NCBI GenBank assembly: GCA_901538445.1
Contig: LR594585.1
Span: forward strand, 677,668-741,667
Length of the DNA stretch: 64,000 nucleotides
Direction of reading: 5' to 3'
From: Gemmataceae bacterium
Lineage (GTDB): Bacteria; Planctomycetota; Planctomycetia; Gemmatales; Gemmataceae
Position 1 is the stretch's first letter, and each line of letters opens with the position of its first letter. Below the pieces are notes generated by a model. It worked only from the letters and a program-made list of their open reading frames with translations. It ran no database searches and had not been told where the DNA came from. Below are positions 42,061 to 50,129 of the stretch, piece by piece. The translations under genes and the position numbers were made by a program.

Positions 42061-43266
42061 ATGGTTCACACACACCCGAGGCCCGCACGCCCCCGGCGGG
42101 TCGCCGTCCTCGGGTCCACCGGGTCCGTCGGCACCAGCGCCCTCGACGTGATCCGCCACCTGCCCGACCACCTCGAACTCGTCGGCGTCGCCGCCCACTC
42201 GAAGTGGGAGCAGCTCGCCGAACAGTGCCACGCCTTCAAGCCGCGGGTCGCCGTCCTCATCGACGAGTCCGCGTTCGAGCGGGCCGACCGCAGCGCGTTC
42301 CCCCCCGAAACACAGCTCCTCGGCGGCCCGGACGCCGTCCAGCGGCTCGTCTCCGAGCCCGACGTCGATGTCGTGCTGTCGGCGGTCGTGGGCGCGGCGG
42401 GCCTGAGCGGGACGTGGGCGGCGCTCGACGCCGGCAAGACCGTCGCGCTCGCGAACAAGGAGACGCTCGTCGTCGGCGGGTCGCTCGTCACCGAACTCGC
42501 CGCGAAGCGCGGCGCGAAATTACTCCCCGTCGATAGCGAACACTCTGCTGTGTTCCAGGCGCTGACGGGGCACGCCGCGGCCGACGTGGACCGCGTGGTG
42601 CTCACGGCGAGCGGCGGCCCGTTCCGCGGGAAGAAGACCGCGGACCTCGCGGCCGTGACGCCGCAGCAGGCGCTCAAGCACCCGACGTGGCAGATGGGGC
42701 CGAAGATCACGGTCGACTCCGCGACCCTCATGAACAAGGCGCTGGAGGTGATCGAGGCCCGGTGGCTGTTCGACCTGCCGGCCGAGAAGATCGCGGTCAT
42801 CGTCCACCCCGAGTCGGTGGTCCACTCGTTCGTCGAGTTCGCCGACGGGTCGGTGCTGGCGCAGCTCTCGCCGCCCGACATGCGGCTGCCGATCCAGCTC
42901 GCGTTCCTGCACCCGCTCCGGGTGCCCGGCCCCACCAAGCGGCTCGACTGGCGCACCCTCTCGGCCCTCACGTTCGAGCAGCCGGACCCCGAGACGTTCC
43001 CGGCGCTGACCCTCGGGTTCGAGGTCGCGGCCCGCGGGGGCACGTGCGGGGCGGTGCTGAACGCCGCGAACGAGGCGGCCGTCGCCGGGTTCCTCACGAA
43101 CACGATCGCCTTCACGGACATCGCCCGGTGCTGCCGGGCCGTACTCGACGCTCACGATTTCGACCCGCGGCCCACCCTGGAGCGCCTCCTGGCGCTCGAC
43201 CGGTGGGCGCGGCAGGAGGTAGCCAGTTGGACGCGAACCCGAACGCCGGTGGCCCCGTGCCCGTGA
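42061..43266 (+). CDS. dxr: 1-deoxy-D-xylulose 5-phosphate reductoisomerase
   Basis: 401 residues. Converts DXP to MEP with NADPH, the first committed step of the non-mevalonate isoprenoid pathway. Motifs: NADPH-binding VAVLGSTGSVGTSALDVI, ALANKETLVVGG, LLPVDSEHSAVFQAL (metal site), GPKITVDSATLMNKALEVIEA, VHPESVVHSFVEFADGS. It overlaps the rseP start by 40 bases, so the two are translationally linked; dxr-rseP adjacency is common in bacteria. Confidence 0.96.
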   Translation: MVHTHPRPARPRRVAVLGSTGSVGTSALDVIRHLPDHLELVGVAAHSKWEQLAEQCHAFKPRVAVLIDESAFERADRSAFPPETQLLGGPDAVQRLVSEPDVDVVLSAVVGAAGLSGTWAALDAGKTVALANKETLVVGGSLVTELAAKRGAKLLPVDSEHSAVFQALTGHAAADVDRVVLTASGGPFRGKKTADLAAVTPQQALKHPTWQMGPKITVDSATLMNKALEVIEARWLFDLPAEKIAVIVHPESVVHSFVEFADGSVLAQLSPPDMRLPIQLAFLHPLRVPGPTKRLDWRTLSALTFEQPDPETFPALTLGFEVAARGGTCGAVLNAANEAAVAGFLTNTIAFTDIARCCRAVLDAHDFDPRPTLERLLALDRWARQEVASWTRTRTPVAPCP

Positions 43267-45500
43267 CCCCGAACCCCGCCCCGGGCGACCACGCCGCCGA
43301 GGTGTCCGCGCTCAAGTCGTGGGTGCGGGAGAACGCGGTCTCGCTCGTCATCACGGTCGTCGCCGTCGCCCTCGTGGTCCGGTACCTCGACCCGATCGAC
43401 ACGCTCAAGGTCGTCCTCGGCCTCGGCCTCATCATCTTCATCCACGAGCTCGGCCACTTCCTCGCGGCCAAGTGGTGCGACGTCCACGTCAAGACGTTCA
43501 GCATCGGGTTCGGCCCGGCGGTCCCGTTCTGCTCGTACAAGTGGGGCGAGACGACGTACATGGTCGGCATCATCCCGCTCGGCGGGTACGTGTCGATGAT
43601 CGGCGAGGGGGACCACGGGGGCGAGGAGGAGGGCGAGGAGGACCCGCGGAGCTTCCGCAAGAAGACCGTGGGCCAGCGGATGCTCATCATCTCCGCCGGC
43701 GTGGTCATGAACATGATCCTCGGCATGGCGTGCTTCGTGGCCGCGTACCTGCACGGGGTGCAGGAGAAGCCGGCCGTGGTCGGCACCGTCGAGAGCGGCA
43801 GCGCCGCGTGGCGGGTCGGCATCCGGGCCGACGACGACATCGTGCAGATCGGCTCCCGCAAGAACCCGTACTTCGACGACATCCGGCCCATCGTGATGGC
43901 GACCCAGAAGGGCGAGGTGGTGCCCGTGACCGTCGTCCACGCCGGGCAGACGAGCCCGGTCGACCTGACGCCCGAGCCGCTCCGCGACGAGGGCGCGCGG
44001 TTCCCCACGCTCGGTGTCACCCCGCCGTCGCGGCTCACGCTCCTGTCGCTGAAGCAGCCCGGGTTCAAGCCGGTCGTCCCCGGGAGCCCCGCGGCCAGCG
44101 CCTCGGTGCCACTGGAGGGCGGCGACCGGCTCGTCGCGATGACCGACCCCGACAAGCCCGGCGAGGTCACGCCGATCAAGCCCGACCCCCGCGCCCCGGA
44201 CGCCGGCCCGGACATGGAGGACTTCTACCGCCGCATGGTCCGCCTCGCCGGTCAGCCGGTGACCTTGCGCGTCGAGCGCCGGGGCCAGACGATTGATTCC
44301 GTCGTGAAGCCGGCGTACCGCGCCGACCTCGGCGTGCGGATGCAGATGGGCAAGGTGGTCGCGCTCCGCAGGGGCGGGCCGGCCGAGACCGCGGGGGTGC
44401 TGGCGTGGTCCGAGGACCAGCCGAACCAGGGCGACGTCATCAAGACCGTCAAGCTCCCCGAGCCGGGCGGCAAGCAGACGTGGTTCGCCGCCGGGGAGAT
44501 CAAGAACGCCGACCCGGGCGTCACCGTGCAGAAGCTCGACCCGGTGCTGCTCCCGCTCGAACTCAAGAAGTGGTTCGACCGCGTCGAGGCGGCGAAGGAG
44601 CCGAACCGCACCGTGAAGCTGGAGGTGTTCCGCCGCGAGGGGCACCAGGAGAAGGCGACGGCCGAGCTTTCGGTGCCGTACGACGCCGCGTACCGGTACG
44701 ACCGCGAGACGGTGATGCTCCCGAACAGCCCGACCCCGCTCGGCGGCCTCGGGCTCGCGTACTGGATCGACGGGGTGGTGTTCGACGTGGACCCGAGCGG
44801 CCCGGCCGCGGGCCGGCTCAACCCCGGCGACACGGTCACCGCGGTCCGGTTCAAGACGGCCACCGCCGACGGGACCGAGAAGCTCGGCGAGTGGGAGGAA
44901 CTGAAGGCGAACCAGTGGGCGTTCGCCGAGGCGACGCTCCAGAGCCGGCCGCCGTTCCGCGTCGAACTCAAGGTGCAGCGGAAGGACGGCGGTGCGGTCG
45001 AGGAGGTGACTCTGGAGGGCCGCGAGGATTTGCGGTGGCCGACCGACGACCGCGGGCTCGTGTGGGCCTACGACGTGCGGATTCAGAAGGCGACCGACAT
45101 CGGCGACGCGATCAGCCTCGGCGCGTGGCGCACGGCCCGGTTCGTCCGCGGGATCTACATGACCCTGTATGCAACCGCGTTTGGGCGCGTGAGCGCGAAG
45201 ACCATGAGCGGCCCGCTCACGATCGCGAACGTGTCGTACAAGTTCGCCGGGGAGGACTTCTGGCAGTTCCTGCTGTTCATCGGGATGATCTCGGTAAACC
45301 TGGCGGTGGTGAATTTCCTGCCGATCCCGGTGCTCGACGGCGGGCACATGGTTTTCCTGCTGCTGGAGAAGATCCTCGGCCGGCCGGTGCCCGAGCGTCT
45401 GTTCGCCGCCGCAATGTATGTGGGGCTGGCGCTGATCCTGTCACTGATGGTGTTCGTGATCAGTCTCGACATTCGCAAGCTGTTCTTCGGCTGGTTCTGA
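43227..45500 (+). CDS. rseP: Site-2 protease (RseP-like) with extended PDZ region
   Basis: 757 residues, much longer than E. coli RseP (450). Inner-membrane zinc metalloprotease: HELGH in IFIHELGHFLAAKW, PLGGYV, the C-terminal NFLPIPVLDGGHMVF motif, and four transmembrane segments. The periplasmic part (about 130-650) holds several PDZ-like domains (VESGSAAWRVGIRADDDIVQ; LGGLGLAYWIDGVVFDVDPSG). It cleaves membrane anti-sigma factors or signal-peptide remnants. TTG start at 43227 is chosen because AGGAGGT lies six bases upstream; it begins inside dxr. Confidence 0.9.
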   Translation: MDANPNAGGPVPVTPNPAPGDHAAEVSALKSWVRENAVSLVITVVAVALVVRYLDPIDTLKVVLGLGLIIFIHELGHFLAAKWCDVHVKTFSIGFGPAVPFCSYKWGETTYMVGIIPLGGYVSMIGEGDHGGEEEGEEDPRSFRKKTVGQRMLIISAGVVMNMILGMACFVAAYLHGVQEKPAVVGTVESGSAAWRVGIRADDDIVQIGSRKNPYFDDIRPIVMATQKGEVVPVTVVHAGQTSPVDLTPEPLRDEGARFPTLGVTPPSRLTLLSLKQPGFKPVVPGSPAASASVPLEGGDRLVAMTDPDKPGEVTPIKPDPRAPDAGPDMEDFYRRMVRLAGQPVTLRVERRGQTIDSVVKPAYRADLGVRMQMGKVVALRRGGPAETAGVLAWSEDQPNQGDVIKTVKLPEPGGKQTWFAAGEIKNADPGVTVQKLDPVLLPLELKKWFDRVEAAKEPNRTVKLEVFRREGHQEKATAELSVPYDAAYRYDRETVMLPNSPTPLGGLGLAYWIDGVVFDVDPSGPAAGRLNPGDTVTAVRFKTATADGTEKLGEWEELKANQWAFAEATLQSRPPFRVELKVQRKDGGAVEEVTLEGREDLRWPTDDRGLVWAYDVRIQKATDIGDAISLGAWRTARFVRGIYMTLYATAFGRVSAKTMSGPLTIANVSYKFAGEDFWQFLLFIGMISVNLAVVNFLPIPVLDGGHMVFLLLEKILGRPVPERLFAAAMYVGLALILSLMVFVISLDIRKLFFGWF

Positions 45501-45527
45501 TGCCGGGTTCGATTGGTTCACGGCTTT

Positions 45528-45600
45528 CTGTAGCCGGCCTCTGTGAGGCCGGGGCAGTGGGAGTCCCCAGGCACCGGCCTCACAGAGGCCGGCTACAGAG
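45528..45600 (+). repeat. Palindrome family C copy 3
   Basis: TGTAGCCGGCCTCTGTGAGG ... CCTCACAGAGGCCGGCTACA with loop GAGTCCCCAGGCACC, as in the copies at 6091 and 7175. It follows the rseP stop by 28 bases and could terminate that transcript. Confidence 0.85.
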
Positions 45601-45772
45601 AGCTGAGTGGGCTCGGCGAGCGGGGGCGGGAGCCCCCGTGTGAACGCGGTGAAATGAACTGAGCCCGCCGGTGGGTTGAAGCCACCGGCGGGCTCGCGTT
45701 GTTTGCGGGACGATGCGGCGGCCGCTCGTACCAGGATCGAGGGATCAGTGGCAGTGGCGTACTCTTTTCGTT

Positions 45773-45905
45773 CCCTCTCCCCTTGCGGGAGAGGGTGGCC
45801 GCGCTTCGCGGCCGGGTGAGGGGTCGCGCCTGAACCCCTCGAACGCTGTTACCCCTCACCCGCCGCTCGCGGACTCGCGGCACCCTCTCCCGCAAGGGGA
45901 GAGGG
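45773..45905 (+). repeat. Four-hairpin palindromic element, family B copy 1
   Basis: CCCTCTCCCCTTGCGGGAGAGGG-type first hairpin, GGCCGCGCTTCGCGGCC, a GGGTGAGGGG strand against CCCCTCACCC, GCCGC/GCGGC and a last hairpin mirroring the first. Copy 2 is at 54673-54805. It lies between the convergent rseP and RNase E genes in a 444-base gap; nothing else is recognised there. Confidence 0.85.
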
Positions 45906-45944
45906 AACCCACACAGCACGGACACTCGTCCACCCGACTTGCGA

Positions 45945-48900
45945 TCAGTCGTGCGAGTGGCGGTCCCGGTCTCGGTCGCCGCGGTCGTTGTCGCGGTCGC
46001 GGTCGCGGTCGCGGTCCCGGCGGTCGCGGTCGCCCCGCCCGCGGTCGTCGCGGTCGCGGCCCCGGTCGTTGCGGCCGCCGCCGGGGAACTTCCCGCCCGA
46101 CAGCCGCGGCAGCGGGGCCGGCGGGAGCAGCCGCACCTCGTTGCCGTTGTGGTCGAAGCACCGGACCGACATCGTGTCCGGCGACACCCCCGCCTGGCCC
46201 GTCACCTGGATCTCGAGCTTGCCCCGCTCCTCCATCCCGGCGAGTTCCTTGCGCCGCTTGTTGAGCAGGTAGTGGGCCACGTCGGTGTGGACCCCGACCT
46301 GGATGCTCGCGATCGCCGGGGCCCGGTGCGCGGCCAGTTGCACGAGCCGCATCACCTCGATGCTCAGGCTCTCGCTGGTCTTCACGAACCCGCTCCCGCG
46401 GCAGTGCGGGCAGTCCGCGAAGATGCTCCGCTTCAGGCTCGGGCGGATCCGCTGCCGGGTCATCTCGATGAGCCCGAACTGCGAGATGCGGAGGATCTTG
46501 GTCCGGGCCCGGTCCCGGCGGAGCGCGTCGCGGAACGCGTCCTCGACCTTGCGGCGGTGGGCCTCGCTCCGCATGTCGATGAAGTCGTTGACGATCACCC
46601 CGCCCAGGTCCCGGAGCCGCAACTGGCGGGCGATCTCCCGGGCCGCGTGCATGTTCATCTGGAACATGGTCTCCTCCGCGTTCTCCGCGCGGAAGCTCCC
46701 GCTGTTCACGTCGATGGCCACCAGCGCCTCGGTCTGCTCGATCACCAGCGACCCGCCGAGCGGCATCTCGATCCGCTTCTGGTGGATCTTGGCGATCTCG
46801 TCCTCGACCCCGTACTTGTGGAACAGCGGCTCGGTGCTCTCGAAGTACCGGATCCGGCTCGCGAACTTCGGCATCACGATCTGGAGGAACTCGCTCGCGT
46901 GCGCGAACGCCGTCGGCTCGTCCACCCAGATGGTGTCGATGTCGTTGGTGAAGATGTCCCGGATGGTCCGGGTGATCATGTCGCTCTCGCGGTAGATCTC
47001 GACCGGGCCGGACACCCGCTTGATCCGCTTCACCACGACCTGCCACAGCCGGAGCAGGTACGCGAGGTCGTTCCGCAGCTCGCGGGCGTCGCGGTCCACG
47101 GCGGCCGTGCGGACGATGAATCCGACCCCCTTGGGCGGGGCCAGGGTGGTGAGGATCTCGCGGAGCCGGCGGCGCGCCTCGTGGTCCTCGATCTTCCGCG
47201 ACACCCCGACCCGGTTCAGGCTCGGCATCAGGACGAGGTACCGGCCGGCGATGCTGATGTACGTGCTGAGCGTCGGCCCCTTGGTGCCGACCGCCTCCTT
47301 GATGACCTGGACGAGCACCTCCTGCCCGCGCTTGAAGATCTGCTCGATCGGGGGCTTCGGCATGCCGCGGTCGCGGCCGCCCTTCGGCCCGCCCTTGAAC
47401 CCGCCCGGCCCGCCGGTGCGCGGCCCGCGGTCGTTGCGGTCGCCGCGCGGCCCGCGGTCCCGGTCGCGGTCCCCCCCGCGGCCGCCGCGGTCCCCGCCCC
47501 GGCCGCCGCGGTCGCGGTCCCGCCCGCCGCGGCCGCCGCCACCGCGGTCGTTGCGGTCGCCGCGGTCCCGCTTGCGGTCCTCGAAGTCGTCGTTGAACCC
47601 GCGGCCGACGCCGGCCCCTTCCGCCGCCCCGGCCTCGTCGGCCGGCCCGAACCGCTCCTCGTCTTGGGCCGTCTCGCGGGCGTCCTCCTCGGCCTCGTCG
47701 GCGGTCTCCGGGTCGGCGGCGAACCCGGTCTCGTGCTCGTCATCGTCGTCGCCGTTCGCGCGGGGGGCCGGCGCGCCGGCGAACCGGTCGTTCGGCGCGT
47801 CCGGGTCGAAGTCGTTGTCGTCGAAGAACGGCTTGACCTCGAACTCGTCGTCGCCGGACGTGCGGCGCTCGGCCCCGCCCATGACCTTCGGCTCGTCGCC
47901 GTCGGCGTCGCCGTCGGTCTTCTTCTTGCCGCGGCGCGGCTTGGCCTTCGGCTTGTCCTCGGTTGCGGGCTCGGTCGCCTCGGCCGCGGGCTCGGCGGCC
48001 TCGTCGGCCTTGGGCTTCGCCTTCCGCGTGCGGGGCTTCTTCTTCGGCTCGGCCTCGGCGGCTTCCGCGGGCTCGGTGGCCTCGGCCTCGGCCTCCGCCG
48101 GCTCGACCTCCGCCGGTGCGGGGGCCGCGGCCGGGGTGGCGGGCACGACGATACGCGGTGCCGGGGCGGCGTCCTCGTCGGTGATCCCGGCCCCGAAGTC
48201 GTCGTCCTCGTCGGCGGGCGGCGGGGCCGGCTTGCGGGCGATCACGGCCGGGGTCGCGGGCTGCGGGCGGGCCGCGACGGGGGCCGGCGGCGCGGGCACC
48301 TCGTCGAGGCCCGCGGCGAAGTCGTCCTCGTCATCGACCACCGGGGCCGCCTTCCCGACCGGCTTCGGGACCGGACGCGGTTCCGGTGCCCGGTGCGGGG
48401 CCACGGCGGCCTCGGCCTCGGCCTCTTCTTCGACCGCGTCGGCCTCCTCGACCTCTTCGGCCAGCGGCAGTTCGGTCTCCTCGTCGAGACCGGCGGTGAA
48501 CTCCTCGTCGTACTCGGAGTCCGGCGGGGGCGGTGCCCGCCGGGCGGCCGGCTGCGGCGGTTGCTCGTCAAGCCACGACGTCATCGGCTGCGGCTGCCGC
48601 GGCCCGCGGTCGCCCCGGCCCCCGCGGTCGCCGCCGCGGCCGCCGCGGTCACGCCCGCCCCGGCCCTTGTCGTCGCCGGCCGGGCGCGCGCCGTACTCGC
48701 GGTCGAGTTCGGCCTCGTACTCGGCCAAGTCGTCCTTCGACATCAGGTGCTTGTAGTACGCCGGGTCCACGTCGGACACGTGCAGGAACCCGTTGCGGCC
48801 GATGCCGAAGTCGACGAACGCGGCCTGGATGCTGCCCTCGATGTTGACGATCCGGCCCTTGTAGATGTTGCCGACGTAGCTCTCCTGACTGGAGCGCTCG

Positions 48901-48989
48901 ACGTACAACTCCTCGAGCACGCCGTCCTCGACGATGGCGATGCGGCACTCCTCCGGCTGGAGGACGTTGATGAGCATTTCTTTTTTCAT
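45945..48989 (-). CDS. rne: Ribonuclease E/G with a very large insertion in the S1 domain
   Basis: 1014 residues. N-terminus begins an S1 domain (LYVERSSQESYVGNIYKGRIVNIEGSIQAAFVDFG), which is interrupted after about residue 82 by some 460 residues of Arg/Gly-rich and acidic/Ala-Pro low-complexity sequence. S1 resumes at about 550 (EVLVQVIKEAVGTKGPTLS). The catalytic core is intact: VAIDVNSGS and GVIVNDFIDM (metal-binding Asp residues) and the zinc link CPHCRGSG. The C-terminus is an RDRDRD-type basic/acidic repeat. It cuts single-stranded AU-rich RNA for mRNA decay and rRNA processing. The insertion and tail look suited to RNA binding or condensate formation. Confidence 0.93.
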   Translation of the reverse strand: MKKEMLINVLQPEECRIAIVEDGVLEELYVERSSQESYVGNIYKGRIVNIEGSIQAAFVDFGIGRNGFLHVSDVDPAYYKHLMSKDDLAEYEAELDREYGARPAGDDKGRGGRDRGGRGGDRGGRGDRGPRQPQPMTSWLDEQPPQPAARRAPPPPDSEYDEEFTAGLDEETELPLAEEVEEADAVEEEAEAEAAVAPHRAPEPRPVPKPVGKAAPVVDDEDDFAAGLDEVPAPPAPVAARPQPATPAVIARKPAPPPADEDDDFGAGITDEDAAPAPRIVVPATPAAAPAPAEVEPAEAEAEATEPAEAAEAEPKKKPRTRKAKPKADEAAEPAAEATEPATEDKPKAKPRRGKKKTDGDADGDEPKVMGGAERRTSGDDEFEVKPFFDDNDFDPDAPNDRFAGAPAPRANGDDDDEHETGFAADPETADEAEEDARETAQDEERFGPADEAGAAEGAGVGRGFNDDFEDRKRDRGDRNDRGGGGRGGRDRDRGGRGGDRGGRGGDRDRDRGPRGDRNDRGPRTGGPGGFKGGPKGGRDRGMPKPPIEQIFKRGQEVLVQVIKEAVGTKGPTLSTYISIAGRYLVLMPSLNRVGVSRKIEDHEARRRLREILTTLAPPKGVGFIVRTAAVDRDARELRNDLAYLLRLWQVVVKRIKRVSGPVEIYRESDMITRTIRDIFTNDIDTIWVDEPTAFAHASEFLQIVMPKFASRIRYFESTEPLFHKYGVEDEIAKIHQKRIEMPLGGSLVIEQTEALVAIDVNSGSFRAENAEETMFQMNMHAAREIARQLRLRDLGGVIVNDFIDMRSEAHRRKVEDAFRDALRRDRARTKILRISQFGLIEMTRQRIRPSLKRSIFADCPHCRGSGFVKTSESLSIEVMRLVQLAAHRAPAIASIQVGVHTDVAHYLLNKRRKELAGMEERGKLEIQVTGQAGVSPDTMSVRCFDHNGNEVRLLPPAPLPRLSGGKFPGGGRNDRGRDRDDRGRGDRDRRDRDRDRDRDNDRGDRDRDRHSHD

Positions 48990-49015
48990 GGCTTCCGCGA
49001 AGAGTGTTGTTGTGT

Positions 49016-49124
49016 TGAAGAGTGTCGGGAGTGTTGGGTGTTAGGAGGGCAGCGCGTTGAGCCGCTCAGCTACGGGGGAGCCGAGCCAACACTCCCAACA
49101 CCCAACACTCCCAACACTCTTCAG
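49016..49124 (+). repeat. Word-repeat palindrome (GTGTTGGGAGTGTT type)
   Basis: Left arm GAAGAGTGTCGGGAGTGTTG and right arm CAACACTCCCAACACTCTTC, each made of repeats of GAGTGTTGG. It fills the gap between the DUF2344 gene and rne, 27 bases before the rne ATG, so it would lie in the rne leader. Confidence 0.8.
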
Positions 49125-49127
49125 GGG

Positions 49128-49907
49128 TTATTCCACGACCGGCCCGAGGGCCGGTGCGGGTGAGTCGTCTTCCTTGTGGCTCTGGGTCAGGGTGGCGACA
49201 GTCGCGGGGTCGAGCGGCAGCGCGTCGGCCGGGCCGTCGGGCGGAACGTCCGCCGGGTCGGTGGTCGTCCTGTCAACTTCGTCGCGCAGTTCCACGGTGG
49301 TGCGCGCCACCACGGCCCCGGCTTCCACCAGGTCCGTCGCGTTCAGCAGCTTCAGCAGTTCGTCGGCGCGTGCGGTCCCGGTCCCGGTGACCCACAGGTC
49401 GAGCACCAGGTGGCCCTCGGCCACGGTCACAGTCCGCAGGTACGGGCGGATGTTGAGCCGCTTCGGGTTCGGGCGGAGCCGCTCGACCCAGACCTTGTCC
49501 TGTGCCATCACCTCGTCGCACCGCTCGCGGAGCGCGTCGGCGCGGTCGTCGGGCACCGGGAGCCGGTACGCGATCCGCCGCGGGGTGCCGGTGGCCCGCA
49601 TCGGGACGACGGAGACGCGGGTGAAGTCGAGGCCGAGCGGGGCCTGGGCGCGGAGGGCGGCGAGGGTCTCGGCGGCGTCGAGTTCCTTCAGGAACTCGAT
49701 CTCGACGACCTCGTCGAGCCCCTCGACGCCGAGCGGGAGGGAGAGCGCGAAGACGACGCGGGGGCCGGGGTGGAACCCGGCGGTGGACTTGAACGGGAGC
49801 GCGGCGCGGCGGAGCATGCGCTCCAGGCACCGCATGAGGTCGTGGTGCGAGAGGAGCCGGAGGGTGCCGGTCTTGGCGAAGCGGAAGCGGAGCTTGTCAC
49901 CGAACAT
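49128..49907 (-). CDS. TIGR03936/DUF2344 family protein
   Basis: 259 residues. N-terminal LRFRFAKTGTLRLLSHHDLMRCLERMLRRAALPFKSTAGFHPGPRV is the diagnostic pattern of the family, which is normally found beside a radical-SAM protein and RNase E/G. Here only RNase E/G is adjacent (immediately downstream); no radical-SAM gene is in the window. Likely RNA-related; reaction unknown. ATG at 49907; the C-terminal 40 residues are low-complexity acidic/Pro-rich. Confidence 0.85.
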   Translation of the reverse strand: MFGDKLRFRFAKTGTLRLLSHHDLMRCLERMLRRAALPFKSTAGFHPGPRVVFALSLPLGVEGLDEVVEIEFLKELDAAETLAALRAQAPLGLDFTRVSVVPMRATGTPRRIAYRLPVPDDRADALRERCDEVMAQDKVWVERLRPNPKRLNIRPYLRTVTVAEGHLVLDLWVTGTGTARADELLKLLNATDLVEAGAVVARTTVELRDEVDRTTTDPADVPPDGPADALPLDPATVATLTQSHKEDDSPAPALGPVVE

Positions 49908-49930
49908 CGGTCCCGGTTTCCCGGGAGCAG

Positions 49931-50025
49931 GGGAAATGAAAAAGGTAAAAAGTAAAGAATAAAAGGACGAGCGGAATGACACCGGGGGTGCTTCTGCTGC
50001 TTTTTACCTTTTACTTTTTAGCTTT
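49931..50025 (+). repeat. Word-repeat palindrome (AAAGTAAAAAGGTAAAAA type)
   Basis: A/T-rich arms (AAAAAGGTAAAAAGTAAAGA / GCTTTTTACCTTTTACTTTT) built from repeats of AAAAAGGTAAA, with a GC-rich loop. It is strikingly AT-rich for this genome. Located between ptsI and the DUF2344 gene on the same strand. Confidence 0.8.
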
Positions 50026-50129
50026 CTAATTACTCCACTGCTCCCGCTGTCTCAACCCGTCGCGGGCCGCGGTCGCCGGTCGCCCTGTCGGGGTTTGGTG
50101 CCCCCCGATTGGATCAGGTCGGGTCCGGG

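Noticed and set aside
45939-49163. 1074-codon plus-strand frame opposite RNase E
   Set aside because: Antisense of the repetitive RNase E gene; the Val/Ala-repeat composition is a by-product.
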